Assembly (NCBI GenBank): GCA_963576565.1
Contig: OY755038.1
Span: 201,907,013 to 201,971,012, forward strand
Direction: 5' to 3'
From: Aspidapion aeneum
Lineage: Eukaryota > Arthropoda > Insecta > Coleoptera > Brentidae
Length of the DNA: 64,000 nt
Positions 35,821-48,700 of this stretch are shown one piece after another (position 1 is the stretch's first letter; each line of letters opens with the position of its first letter). The notes under the pieces are model-generated. The model saw only the letters and a list, made by a program, of their open reading frames with translations, was not told the origin of the DNA and made no database searches. The translations under genes and the position numbers were made by a program.

Positions 35821-37251
35821 CTTCTCTATCGACGCAGCGTTGCATGCGTTTTTTTTTTCAATGCTCGAAGCAATTTTAGAAATTATCAGAAGAGAGGCTG
35901 TAAAGAAGTCTTGTCGTGTTTTCCTTCCGTGTTCTAATATTTCCAAACGGGTTCCTTTTAACGATTTTTTCACGTTCGGAAACAGGTTGAGGTCGCAAGG
36001 GGCCAAGTCTGTTGAATATGGTGGGTGGTTAACGACGGGGATCTTCTTATTAGCTAAAAACTGCTAAATGGATAGGACATTGTGGGCCGGTGCATTGTCC
36101 TGGTAGAGCAGCCACGCGTTGTTCTTTCACAAATCTGGACGTTTTTTCCATACACGTTGCCTTAGCTACATAAATACTTCCAAATATAAATGTTGGTTCA
36201 CCGTTTGACCCTCACGCGCCCATTCAATAAGAATAACACCCCTAATATCGAAAACAAGAAACAATGAATATCGCTGTTATGGGTGTGCTGGAGCGCCCTT
36301 CTCGTTCATCATCTTTAACTTCTTCACGACCCTCGAAAAAGCTTTTATGCCACATAAAAATCATTGCACGAGATATACACTGCTTTCCGTAGACATCTTT
36401 TAGCATTTGAAAGTATTCAATAGCCGTTTTTTTGAGTTTTACTTTAAATTAATAGGTTGCTCAATTTTTTCGTTTGTCATAATTCCGGAAAATGAACTAT
36501 GCACGATCCGCTTCAAACCACTGCGTAAGCCAAACTAGTAGAGGAAAGGCGACAAGATTGCGCGTGGTAGTAGAACGCACATCATAATGGTGAATAACTC
36601 CAACCGCCCGAGGCGTGGAGATTTAAAACCTGTTAGTACGGGGGCCAGTCTTTAAATAATTGTCACACCTCGTATAATGTATGTCAAGCCGTACAATGTA
36701 TTTACTCAAGCCATACAATGTATTTACACATACGTGCGGAATCCCCATTTGGAGGCTTTGCTTAGAATGAATGTCCACAGGTTTTGTATGTATACTATGT
36801 AGTCTTCATAGAACCGAAATTCGTGCGGTTTTAACCTGTCTTAAAACAAAAGAAATCGCGATCTCTTAAAAACAAACATTAATAGGTTAGAATTTTTTTT
36901 ATAGCCTCTTATGTTGAAGTAGCCCCCGGGTGTTCATGTGACCCCATATTACTAAAGTATTGGAAAAGCTAAGATGATTTTAAAATTTGGATATTTTTAC
37001 TCCCCATATTAAAATGATTAAATTTTGAAAGATAAAAAGCGTCCTGGATTTTTTAAAATATCCTCAAGTTGTCCTGGAAAACATCTGGAAAATAACTCAA
37101 AAATTTCTGTTGTAAACCTGTCCTAAACCGCTACTGGGCCGATTTGCATGAAATTCTCCCCTCTCCTCAAATCTCATACAGAGTTTGAGAAGATTTAAGG
37201 ATTTTCGATTCATAATATTAGTTACCCCGAGGGATGATCAGCACGGGCATG
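35821..37251. repeat. 1431-bp tandem duplication, unit 2 (mariner without its left end)
   Basis: Direct, abutting copy of 34390-35820. The duplicated mariner lacks about 100 bp at its left end (transposase C-terminus and one TIR) and keeps the right TIR near 36676. The junction GGGCATG|C occurs at both unit ends, one base of overlap, which points to replication or repair error rather than transposition. Confidence 0.9.
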
Positions 37252-37793
37252 CGGTGAAATTTAAGATAAAGGAAGCATTTTTTTTAAAACTTGCATATTT
37301 GTATTTTTCTAACCTTTTTAGTTTTCGGTAAACTTTAATTTCTTGCCACCGAACCGAACTATTCTGTGGGCACGCCGTTGCGAAACGCATCTGCATATAA
37401 CAGACCAGACTGCTTATTTCAAGGTTAAAGGGCACGAACTATGTTCTCGCATTGGGCTTGCATGCATTTATCCCCACTATGTTTTACAAAACGAGTGAAG
37501 CAATTGTATCAACCGCGTAGAGCGCGAAAAGCCAGCGGTTGTCGAAAAAGCGAAGCTGGTCTCGGGTCAAATCAAGATCAACAGTCAATGAATTCTTATT
37601 CGTTTTCTACGCGTATGACAGAGACAACAACGTCCTTCTATTATATACAAATAGGTATATAACGTAATATGCCACTTTTCTTGTACATAGGAACGCGCAA
37701 AATATATTGCTTCTGATACAGTTTTAGCACTCCTACAGGACTGGCACCAATTATGTCAAGTTTTTATTAGTCTGAAGCAGGATCCCGCGCCTA
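37252..37793. other. Intergenic, unassigned
   Basis: 37360-37620 is GC-richer with GCGTAGAGCGCGAAAAGC. Frames on both strands lack family motifs. Confidence 0.4.
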
Positions 37794-39288
37794 CACTATC
37801 GCCCACATGTAGAGCAACTTTTTTAAAAATTTAAAAGAACCCATTTTAGCAAATAGTATTTAGGAATTTATATATAAATCAGTTGTGGCTCTTGACACAA
37901 AAAAATATGATAAGGTTTTTGTTCATTTTCTGAAACTGCATTCTTTACTAATAATTTTTTTGGTTTTTGGGTAGGTCATATGTAGAGCAACCAAAGTTTA
38001 ATATTTAATTTTTTATCATTTGTGTTCGCGCTTTTCAGTCTGGTTGTGTATTTTAAAGTTTAAAGATTAACAATGCCCAGAGGTGTGCATTTGTCACTTC
38101 AAGTGAAACAAAAAATGTTGGAAAAATTAAGAAAAGGAGAAAAACAAAACAAAATTGCGAAAGATCTAAACTTGAACAAATCAATTGTTTCTAGAATTAT
38201 TTCTAATTATAACAAAAGAGGCACTTTGGAAGGAATACCCAAGAGTGGCAGAAGGAGAAAAACGGATGCTGTACTTGATAGAAATATAAAAAGGCTGGTA
38301 ATTGAAGATCCATTCATTAGCGCTTCTCGCATTAAACAACAGCTAGGAGGGGATTCAATATCAGTCAGCACCATAAAACGTAGGCGAACGGAAGCTGGTC
38401 TATATGGAAGAAAATCGGCGAAGAAGCCCTTTATTTCTAGAAAAAACAGAGAAGCAAAATTGAAATTTGCAAGAGAGCATGTCAACTGGTTTTACGAAAA
38501 ATGAAAAACAGTGCTATTTTCAGACGAAAGTCGTTTTAAATTGTTTAGACCAGAAGGTGTTTGCTGGGTAAGAAGACCAATAAACTATTAAACATGGCGG
38601 TGGTGGTATAATGGTTTGGGGTTGTTTTGGAGGGTTTGGCATGGGTCCGCTCATAAAAATTGATGCAATAATGGATCGCTTTGTTTATCAGAATATATTA
38701 GAAAACCATATGTTACCTTGGGCAGAGGATAACATGAGCTTAAGATGGGTTTTTCAACATGACAATGACCCAAAGCACACGTCAAAGTTGGTTAAAGACT
38801 GGTTGGTAATTAATAAAGACAATGTTATGGTATGGCCAGCTCATCAGGGTTTTGAGAGATAGAGAATCTATGAGAATAAATTGATAGAAGAATTCCTACG
38901 AAAAAGTTATCAAATATGAACGAATTGTATGAAGAAATTCAGAAAGTTTGAAATTCAATTTCCGAAGACTACATGGAAAAACTTATAAGATCAATGAAGA
39001 CGAGATGTCAAGCAGTCATCAAGAGCAAAGGTTATGCTACTAGATATTAAAAATATTTAAAGTTTTATATTTAAGAAAAAATAAATCTTGGTTGCTCTAC
39101 TTTTGGACCACACATTTTCGAATATCTTTAAGTATTAGCTTTATAGGCTGTTGCAAATTAAACATTTTGTATTCATTAAAATTGTTTCATCATTCTAATA
39201 TCCCTCTCCAAAACAAATTAAATTACAAAGAGCGAACAAAGAGAAAATTATTTACTTTTTTTAGTTGCTCTACATATAAGCGATAGTG
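37794..39288 (+). mobile_element. Tc1-like transposon with IR/DR ends
   Basis: Flanked by TA at 37792-37793 and 39289-39290. The inverted ends are CACTATCGCCCACATGTAGA and its counterpart. GTAGAGCAAC appears twice on the left (37809, 37982), and the complementary GTTGCTCTAC twice on the right (39091, 39264). Both pairs are spaced 173 bp, the IR/DR plan of Sleeping Beauty-like elements. Confidence 0.88.
38073..39050 (+). pseudogene. Tc1-like transposase, inactivated
   Basis: The N-terminus has a helix-turn-helix (LSLQVKQKMLEKLRKGEKQN, then SIVSRIISNYNKRG) and a GRRRK AT-hook-like patch. A TGA after FYEK interrupts the frame, which resumes KTVLFSDESRFKLFRPEG (first catalytic Asp), loses bases near 38590, continues MVWGCFGGFGMGPL and FQHDNDPKHTSKLVKDWL (second Asp). 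It then shifts frame to EIENL, where the catalytic Glu is present but the next Trp codon is TGA, and ends AVIKSKGYATRY with TAA. Length fits a full ~340-residue Tc1 transposase. Several lesions make it inactive. Confidence 0.88.
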
Positions 39289-39290
39289 TA

Positions 39291-40643
39291 TATCACGATA
39301 TATATATAGCTTAATATATATCTGATAATGCAATATTTTTACTTATTAAACTAAAAATGTTTTCTACCATTCTAAATATCAGAAAATTTGTCAGTACGCC
39401 CCTGTACAAAAGTATAAGCATCTGTAAAGGTGTAGTATCGATCGATTCGGCTGCCGCATAGGCATCGCGGAGCTGACTGGGAATCCCCTGTTTCACATCA
39501 GGTGCTGTGTTCTTGAATCCCGTGCCCGTGAGTAGCTTCTCACTTACTTTAACCCAGGTGATTGTGAGATGCTGCACTCACCCTGCACTCGACTCACGGA
39601 CCTTCAAGAATACGGCCTCTGGTAGATCACCGACGCGACGATTTCTTTTGTTTTCTATTTTCCCAGATTAGAGAAGTTACTGTGTTTTCCATCTGTGTGT
39701 ACTTTTGATTTATTAGGAAGTAGTGATTTTTATTTAATATGCCAAAACCAAAGCATTCAGTTTGATAATGATATATATCAGATATGATATTTATATAAAT
39801 ATCATGATATTTTCGAACCCTGGTCTGAAGTGACAATTTATTTTACATGGAATGCACACCCCTGGTTATCAGCTGCCCACATTAGGTGTACAAAAATTGT
39901 CTACAGAACTGAACAGGACCCCACAGGAGAATATACATGACCCTATAATACACTACTGGACCAAAAATTTAGTTAAAAGTCCTGTAGGATGGTGTACAAA
40001 TTTGTTTCAGCTGCACCCCTCAAGTTACCTAGTAATTGACCAATTTACCAAGTGATAAAAATAAAAACAAGGGCCCTGTGTCTTTTAGCCAGAAAGTTAT
40101 GTTATTGGCATAGTGTGGCTACCCCTTGACTTCTAGATGGCACAGTCTCAGAAATAAAATGTGTGTAAATAGTTAGGCTGTGTTAAGTAATGATCAAAAT
40201 GTGTTGTTCAACAAATTAAGTGCATAAAAAGTTACAAAATATGTTTAGGTACTAAGAACATATAATATATTAAAGTAAATATTTTTATAAAAAATTTAGT
40301 TTTTTTGTGAAATTCTGGGTGGACAGAAAAAATGGCAGTTTGCTAGTGATTGTACAAGCCATTAATAACTAAGCATCCTTCAATAAAATTATAAAAAGAG
40401 GAAAAATTAGTGGTTAACCACTGGTTTTGGTCAATGATACTCAACTACTAGAAACCAAATGTGGTCTTTATGATAATATGAAAAAAAAATTGATAAAAAA
40501 GTTTTTGTGGGTTTATTTAATTGGTCAGTTACTGTGCATATAACTGATCCAATTTCATGAAATCTTATCAAATTTTCTAGGTATATTCTATAAAATAAAT
40601 TCTAAAAACTTTCAGACTTTATAAGATTTTAGGAGGTCCTCCC
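39291..40643. other. Intergenic; one unassigned GC-richer segment
   Basis: At 39400-39620 the - strand has an open stretch (VSEKLLTGTGFKNTAPDVKQ, then SQLRDAYAAAESIDTT) that I cannot assign. At 39940-40015 GTAGGATGGTGTACAAATTT is shared with 59076-59098, a dispersed repeat. Confidence 0.4.
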
Positions 40644-40811
40644 TGGAGACCCTATATGTATGACATATTTTTACAAAAGAGAGACGCAAAAAACCCATCA
40701 AAGTCATTGAAATTAACATTTATTTGGTTATGTTATTTTCTTGCCAAGTTCATTGGCGTTTCACTAAAATAATTTAAATTGTCAGTGGTGAGTGACATCA
40801 ATCATCATGCA

Positions 40812-42158
40812 TACCAGTCTACATGAATACCAAACTCGAAATAATTTAATGAATATTCCATTGCCTATTCCAAAAACTACACTTACACAAAATTCAATAA
40901 TCTATCGCAGCATTAAGATATACAACCGACTACCTGATGCTATAAAAGCAATAGGCGAATTTATCATTTCAAAAAAACCGTTAAGGATATTCTAGTGGAG
41001 AAAGCCTATCATTTAGATGAATATTTTAATGACAGATAAAACCTTTTTATAATAGTTTAAGTTACTTTTTATTTTTACATTTTTGCAATTTTAGATTGAT
41101 CTTACACAGTTTTTAATTTTATTTGTGTTTAATGCTTTTAACCAGTTTGTGTTTGTTTCTGTTTACATTTTGACCATGTTCAATCCACATAATTTTTCAT
41201 TAGTTTTTATTTTTGTATTATGTGGTATTTTACAATACTTAGCTTTAAGTTTAAAAATCTGATCCATGTACCTGAATTAATGTTTAAAGTTGTTTAACTG
41301 CTATTTAATTTTTTATATATTTTTGTTTTTATATGTATTCTTAGCTTTTACTTAGAATAACTTGATTGTGTGTGAATTGGCTATTTATATATAAAGGGTT
41401 TCTAAAGTGGACTCTAGGGACTTTCAAAAATTAGACAGGAATGCCAAATGAAGTTCTAAACGCGAATGGTATATAGGTCTGTGCTGCCAATTCTTTATGA
41501 AGAGGGAGTTGAATAAAGGATAACTTTATCAAAAAAACAAATTGGGAAAGTTTTTCTACTTTTAAACTTTTGTGACAGCCTCAACCTCTGTTTGTTGCTT
41601 CTGTCTGGCTAAACTCGAACACATGGCTTTTTGCCAACCTAGAACTAGTTTTGGGAACAATATTCAAATAATTAAGCCTACATTTTACAATAGCTACATA
41701 AGTTTAGTTAGGATTAGGTGAGGGGTGAACAGCTCTCACAATCGGTGTACACATTTCTCACAATCCTTCACAATCTTTACACAATCCCTCCCAATCTGTC
41801 ACAATCTCTCACAATCCTTCACAATCTTACCACAATCCCCCACAATCTTTACACAATCCCTCACAATCTTAGCAAAAGATTGTGGATTTTCACAATCGGT
41901 GTACACATTTTGGGGTTAGCTGGTCACCCCTCGGTTATTAAGTCGCAGGGCCAGTAACGGTAAATTAAGAGAGAGGGCAGCCAAGGAAACAATAGACATG
42001 ATGACCTTGTTCTTTCCACAATCTTAGCAAAAGATTGTGGATTTTCACAATCGGTGAACACATTTTGGGTTAGCTGTTCAGCCCTCGGGATTAGGTTACT
42101 ACTGCTTTGTCAATGAAAGTTTTCTTTCAGACAATAAAGCCTATTTTGATTTGATTTG
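40812..42158 (+). mobile_element. 5'-truncated LINE, 3' end
   Basis: Starts inside the ORF2 C-terminus: YQTRNNLMNIPLPIPKTTL, IIYRSIKIYNRLPDAIKAIG, then after a stop VEKAYHLDEYFND. It continues through a 3' UTR to CAATAAAGCC and a TTTGATT-like tail. ATGCA flanks both sides (40807-40811, 42159-42163), a possible target duplication. It is probably related to the LINE at 20003-20698. Confidence 0.75.
41719..42087. mobile_element. hAT-type MITE with CACAATC array, copy 1
   Basis: GGATTAGG is duplicated exactly at 41711-41718 and 42088-42095. The ends AGGGGTGAACAGCT and AGCTGTTCAGCCCT are inverted. Inside are about 12 CACAATC heptamers, then two CTTAGCAAAAGATTGTGGAT blocks. It sits in the 3' UTR of the LINE fragment. 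Confidence 0.85.
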
Positions 42159-42316
42159 ATGCAGCAATAAACAAACATGTTTGTCCTTAATTTTTATTTT
42201 CTCATGCTTCTGAATTAACAAGGACAGAAAGTGTGTGTCTCTCTCTAAACATTGCTAGAGTATAGAGGACCAATATTTCCATCCTTTGATTTTGACTTAA
42301 ATAAATTTGGAGACTT

Positions 42317-43959
42317 TTTTCAGAGTGCTGCATTTGTTCATAAATAATTATATAGTTAGCCACTGATTTACATCAGATTTGTGCAAGGATTTGTGTGTAT
42401 TGGTAAATCAATAGCAACTATTGCAGTTCAGAGAAAACTAACTTTTATGTTGACACTATAATACAATGTCAAACATTGACTAGGTATACCTTAATCAAAT
42501 GCATGAGTATAAACTGAAAGACATCAATAGTCACTCATGAAATGCAACTGCAACATATCAAGTTAATAGATAAGGGTTTATGATATTTCCCTTGTTATTA
42601 GCCTCAAATGGTCTTGAATAGGCCAATAAATTTTATTTAGTTACTGGACCAGGTTAAAAACGAGCGTTTTTAATTATTAAGGATATTTTTCATGTTGTAG
42701 AAACTTACTACGTGTATGTGGACAAAGACTTTCGTTTGCAGACAAACTATTCGGCTTTATTAAAAACCATAAAAAAGATCGAAAAAAACAAAAAAGTTGT
42801 TTAAAAAAGTGGGGTTAGGAATGCCACAAAACAAAAAGCGTAGCTTTCATTTTCTAAAAACCCACGTGATATAACCAATAGAGCTTTCAACAAAAACCAT
42901 TTTTTACCCGTGACCAACGATGTTGAATTAGAAGGATGCGCTGCATCAATTCGATCTGCCTAGCAAAAGTGGTTGCACTAGGCGGAGCCTATTCTAGCAC
43001 CTACATCGCGCTGAGCCCAGGGCCGGACTACAGTAATTTCCTGTTTAATAGGGCATCGCTATTAAGAAATTGGGCATTGAAATGTGTATGAAAGAGATTC
43101 CTACATATAAAATAAGCTTTATTAAATGGAGGGATGGACAAGAGTGCCAAAATATCTAGATATAAATTACTAAATATAAAACTTTCTCCGTTCCTGGAAG
43201 CTTTGCAATATAACAAGAATAATAAGCTTAATTATGAATAACAAATATTAAAAAGCTACCAAAAAAAGAATCACTTGCAGCGGTGAGTCCAAGGTGGGGG
43301 ACTAGGAGCAAATGCCTCCCGCCAAGAATTTTTTCTATATACGCTAAATAGGTAAAACATGAAAGCGTCTTTTTTAGTATTATTATTATTATTAAAATTG
43401 TACCACTTAGTCATACTGGAATATATTTACCCGGAACAACGAACCTGCAGAATTTTTTGCCTGCGGTGCCAATGGTGCCATAAGTACCTACTTACCTTGA
43501 AATATGATAAAAGTATGAAAAAAATTAAAAATCAGGAATGAACAGTGACAGATCAGAGATAGAAAGAAAAAAAAACAGGAATTAAAAGGGACCGTTTTTG
43601 GAAATAAAAAGTAAAAATTAAAGATGAAAGTGACAGATCAAAGATAAAAAGTATAAAGCCCTGAGAAAACTACGAACACCTAAAAACTTCAAAAAAATGT
43701 GTTAATTGCCTTTTTAACCCTTGACAATTGTTGCCCTCGCAACACTCGTAGTACAAACCTTTCGACTTGAAATAAAAAGTCCCCAGCTTATCCCTTAGTA
43801 TATAATATAGCCATAACAAACACAAAAAAAGCACTTCTGATTCCGCCACTGATTCTAGGTAGCACAAATGCAAAATCTGGGGGTATCTCTACAAGGTAAA
43901 GCTGTAGATTACTTGGTTCAAAATTTTAAGATTTAGCTACACTTACCTTAGCCCCAACG
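42317..43959. other. Intergenic, no supported gene
   Basis: Only a GC-rich patch at 42930-43030 and a hAT-like single end (AGGGCCGGACTACAG at 43020) stand out. Short frames are without motifs. Confidence 0.45.
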
Positions 43960-44985
43960 TTGCTATTAGCTGAGATACACAGTGTTAAACTTTATTTTTT
44001 TCATTTCAATTTTTTCAGTAAATTTTGTACTAATCAATAATTTTACAAAAAAATTTAAGGTTTTTTTGAATAGAGCGATTCGATTTTGATAAAAAATTTG
44101 GTGTATATTGTACAGTGTGTTCTCTGGATTACTACCATTATATTAAAATCGGTGTAACTTTTTGTGCCTTGGTATTATGTAAAAAAGTTATACTATTTTT
44201 ATGCGGCTCAGGGCAACAGTGTTTGAGATTTTTGCATATTAAGTTTTTATTGCATGGATCAGAAGTTATTAAAGAAAATAATAGGTGAAATAACAAAATT
44301 TGCAAAAATGCAATAAAAACTTTAAATGCAAATATCTTGAGAACCGTTGCTCGGGGCGTCGAATTTATTTGCCTTTTTTACATACAAATAATAGGGAAAA
44401 TAATATTTAAAAAAAAACTAGTATACGCCGAGGCACAAAGAAGTTACACTTATTTTAAATGTAAGGCTAGGAATCCAGAGAACACCTTGTACAAGTTACA
44501 CCAACATTTCTACCGAAATCGAATCGCTTGTTACAAAAAAATTACTACCCAATTTTCAATGTTAATTGTAAAAAAGTTATTAAGGAAGGAAGACGTGAAT
44601 TAAACATGTCACAAAATTTTTACCCATGCAATAAATACTTTGAAATGCAAAAATCTCGACAGCTGTTGCTCGAAGCGACATCAAAAAGTATAACTTTTTG
44701 ATAAAACAATGAAGGCAAAAATCATATTATAAATAAAAACTGGTATACACCTAGACACAAAAAAATTACACCGATTTTAATGTGACCCAGAGAACACCCT
44801 GTATTATGTACCAGAATTTTTTTGCCGAAAACGAATTGCTCATCCCAAAAAAATTCCAATTTTTTTGCAAATATATTGATTTGTAAAAAAGATATTAAAG
44901 AAAAATTAAATGAAAAATAAAGTTTAACGCCGTGTATCTTGATTAATATCAACTCACTTGTACTAAGGCAAGTGAACCCAATTCG
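43960..44985. repeat. Three-armed repeat cluster (foldback plus tandem copy)
   Basis: One module occurs as a left copy (about 43970-44300), an inverted copy (about 44270-44600) and another inverted copy (about 44640-44950). Common words: AATAAAGTTTAAC, CGAATTGCT/AGCGATTCG, CAGAGAACACC, TTGCTCG. The frame at 44337-44603 falls in this repeat and is not a gene. Confidence 0.6.
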
Positions 44986-45652
44986 TAATATTTTGATCCA
45001 AGGAATCTACAGTTTTATTATATACCATTAGTTCCGGGACACCTTGTATATATGATATTCTTATTTTTTATAATTTATACCTACCTGCAATACTAATTGT
45101 ACCATTATAAAAATATATGAAATTATATAGTACGGGCCAGTATTATGTTTACAATTTCATATGAAATGGTATTCCACTAATTATTTATTTATCGACGCCT
45201 TGTCAACTTCTACAGCCAAGCACTGCATATCAAGCCATTCTTAAACTTCACAATTTTCGTCAAAAATATCCAAAATAGTTCAACTAAATTACTAAAACCC
45301 AACAAAAACCGCACACGAAACTCGAACAGCTGACTTGACGTAAATCTAGCACATACAAGTGAAAAGTGAAACCGTTTTGAAACAGGCATGACGCCTCCCT
45401 TCTATTTGTTGCTCTATGCCCGTGACCAAGGCCAACACAAAATTGATAGCCCTGCCGTGACATTTGCAGCTGGTCTTTCTGTAGAGAAAGTTTACCACAT
45501 GATCAGCAACGTGGCGCTTTCAATGAAGTTGTTCTGTCATAACTATTTTTAGGTTATATTTATTTTTTTTAAAGGGAAAAGCCAGTCATCCTTTTTAGGG
45601 GGTGTTTTTGCTAGTTTTCTTAGAAATAGGGAAAAAAACTATAAAAACCATT
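44986..45652. promoter_or_regulatory. TXNL1 upstream region
   Basis: Spacer and presumed promoter/5' UTR of TXNL1. The last 300 bp are less AT-rich than before (GGCGCTTTCAATGAAGTTGT at 45509). No clear TATA or initiator position can be fixed. Confidence 0.4.
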
Positions 45653-45750
45653 ATGGCTAGTGTAAAAACAATCGCCGATGAAGGAAACTTCCAGGCTGAG
45701 CTGTCTAATGCGGGCACTAAGTTGGTTGTGGTAGATTTTACAGCCACTTG
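45653..45750 (+). CDS. TXNL1: TXNL1 exon 1
   Basis: Encodes residues 1-32 and two bases of the Trp33 codon, ending at donor GTAAGT. It contains the first strands and helix of the thioredoxin fold (VVVDFTAT). The intron lies in phase 2, directly before the active-site cysteine. Confidence 0.93.
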
Positions 45751-48700
45751 GTAAGTAAACATTTTAATTAAATTAAATCATAAAATCTCATTTATGTAAA
45801 AAACACTCTATTAGCCAATTTTGTTGTATAACTCATTAATAACTAGGTGTGGACCATGCCAGCGAATGGCCCCAGTCTTTCAGCAGTTGGCAACCAAATA
45901 TCCCAGAGCAGTTTTCCTAAAAGTTGATGTAGACCAGTGCCAAGAGACTGCTGCTGCCCAAGGGGTTTCTGCCATGCCTACCTTTATTTTTTATAGAAAC
46001 AAGGTAATTATCTACATACATCTAATCTTATAAATTATATCCTATCCAATGTAATAAATCATATGGTAACCTAATACTTTTTCACTTTAGGACATACTAA
46101 TGCCCAAGTTGACTTTAATTTAAATGTCAAATAGTTGATTTGATACATTTTTCAAAATGTACAAACACATACAAATAAATTTCAGGCCTTTCAGCACTTT
46201 CAAATTTTATAAAAATGTTAATATTTTGAAGAAGCATAACACAAATTCAAAATTATCTATTTATTCTATACCAGGGTTTGAGCTCCAGGGGTCATATACT
46301 TACAATAAAACAATTTTGTAGTTTTATTTTTTTCTGTGATGACCCACTGGTTTTTTCCAGTTTTTTCTCAGGCCAAATCTATTAAACTGCTCCCTGGAGG
46401 CCACACTTTAAGTTTGCCATTTATATTGCACAGAGTGTCATACTAATTTGCAAGACTGCCTGATGTCTCATTGTTTGTCACACATATGGATGACACAACC
46501 CTGACTAGGAACATTAGTATCATTCATATTTGCATGACATGGCACACAATGTGTTAGAAGTCTGTGGTTATTACATACTAATTTTGGTTTTACTAAAAAA
46601 GTTATTATTTTTTTAAATTTTACTATTATTAGGTAATATGTTAGCTAGTTGCCACTGAAAAAGTCTGAATTGAGTACGGCTTTTGTTCATGTATTTTATT
46701 TATATAATAGAGGATGTTTCAAAATTCAAGAACATAATTTTGGTGGTAAATTGATTTTAAGAGTAAAAGTTCATTATAATTATAGGTCTGCAAATGCTTA
46801 GTTTTCAAGATACAGTGTGTTAAATTTTTTTGTTTTTAGGTTTTTGTTATGTCATGCAGTTTTGAGGTATTTAGTTCAAATTTGACACATATATTTAGCA
46901 TAGACACTACAATGGACATTCAAAAAAATACTCTGCCAATATATGGGCCCCTAAGCTCACACTAGGTACTATAGTTATAGTTTACGTGTGAGCTGATATA
47001 ACTAAAAACTGAAATATATTTTATTCAACTCCAGACTAAATTACCTTTTGTTTGATACCACACAAGCCATGTTTTGACTTAAACTCAAATTTTTAAAATC
47101 TACCCCCACCCTTAAAAAAACAAAAACTATAATGTATTTTGTTAAACTCCGGACTCAATTACCTTTCGTTTGATATCACACACGCCATATTTTCACTTAA
47201 ACTCTAATTTTTGAAATATACCCCCACCCTTTTTTTAAAATAAATTAAAATGTATTTTGTTTAACTCCAGACTCAATTGCCTTTCGTTTGATATCACACA
47301 CGCCATATTTGCACATAAACTCTAATTTTTTAAATCTACCCCCACCCTTTTATTCGGTTTGTGTTCGGTGGATTTTGTTCATTTTTAAATGGGACCATCT
47401 CGACCCAAGACCCAGCCTAGGTACCAAATTTCATTAAAATCGGCCAAGCGGTTTTTGAGTTATGCGCGTTGGTCGTTACAGACATACAGACAGACAGACA
47501 TACAGACATACAGACAGACAGACAGACAGACGGCGCAACAAAAAAGTTTCAAAATCATCTGAAACGCAAAGATATATAAAAAATTTTGAAATTGGAGCAA
47601 CTTTTTTTTTCTCGAAAAAATTAGGATCACCAAAGCTCACACTACTATAGTATAGTATATGTGTGAGCTAATAGTAAAAATCTAGAGGGTGATACATTTT
47701 TAAGTTTTAAGCCTGGTAGATTTTAAAACAACATATAATAATATATCCTTGTTTAATTTGCCAACTTTTTTGTTCTTTGTGATTCTTTTGCATCTCTAAC
47801 TGTTATAGAGAAAATCACTGTTGCACCAAAGACTGCCATCATCAAAATAAGAAATGCTTTATTATAGTCAAGGGGTGAACAGCTCTCACAATCGGTGTAC
47901 ACATTTCTCACAATCTGTTCACAATCTTTACACAATCCCTCCCAATCACCCACAATCTGTCACAATCTTACCACAATCCCTCACAATCTTACCACAATCC
48001 CTCACAATCTTACCACAATCCCTCACAATCTTTACACAATCCCTCACAATCTTAGCAAAAGATTGTGGATTTTCACAATTGGCATACACATTTTGGGGTT
48101 AGCTGGTCACCCCTCGGTTATTAAGTAGCAGGGCCGGTAACCCCCTTCAGGTACGCAGGTGCGCTGCACAGTCCTCCACAATCCCTCACCATCTTGCCAC
48201 AATCCCTCACAATCTTTCCACAATCTTAGCAAAAGATTGTGGATTTTCACAATTGGTGTACACATTTTGGGTTAGCTGTTCACCCCTCAATTATAGTATA
48301 TGATGAGTAAAACAAAATAAACAAAAAATATATTTTCTCAAAAACTAAGCATTTGCAGACCTACATATGTTTATATGAACTTTTTGTCTTGAAATCACCC
48401 AAGAAATTTAACATTAAAATTATGTTATTGAATTTACTTGGAAATACTCTGTATATGATCTCAGGCTGTTTTCTGTGTTACTAGATATACCTATTAAAAT
48501 GTTCTTTTAAAAAGTCTGCCATATTTTTGTTTGGTTATACCCTACACCTAATTCAACTTTTTGAAAATATGATTTTTTTATAATTGTATTTTCCTAAAAA
48601 AACTTAGGTTTGGCTTAATGATCCATTTGGTAGGGGAAAGAAAAACTTATTTTTTTATTGATATTTCCTTCATATTCTTTTTACTTAATATAATATTTTT

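Larger units (their letters stand above)
40644..42316. mobile_element. TAGAGACCC-type MITE interrupted by a LINE fragment
   Basis: The left part (GAGACCCTATATGTATGACA to TCATCATGCA, 40646-40811) and right part (GTCTCTCTCTAAACAT... to 42316) match the 3278-3726 element. The right terminus is degraded. About 1.35 kb of LINE lies between. Confidence 0.75.

Noticed and set aside
43018..43862. hAT element between AGGGCCGGACTACAG and TCCGCCACTG
   Set aside because: Ends are not convincing inverted repeats and no 8-bp target duplication is present.
45821..46033. A separate small thioredoxin gene
   Set aside because: It is TXNL1 exon 2 read through its splice sites; joining at 45750/45847 and 46003/49047 gives the full protein.
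47880..48240. CRISPR-like array (regularly spaced CACAATC repeats)
   Set aside because: Repeats are 7 bp with 3-14 bp gaps, inside a hAT MITE with TSDs, in a eukaryotic intron.
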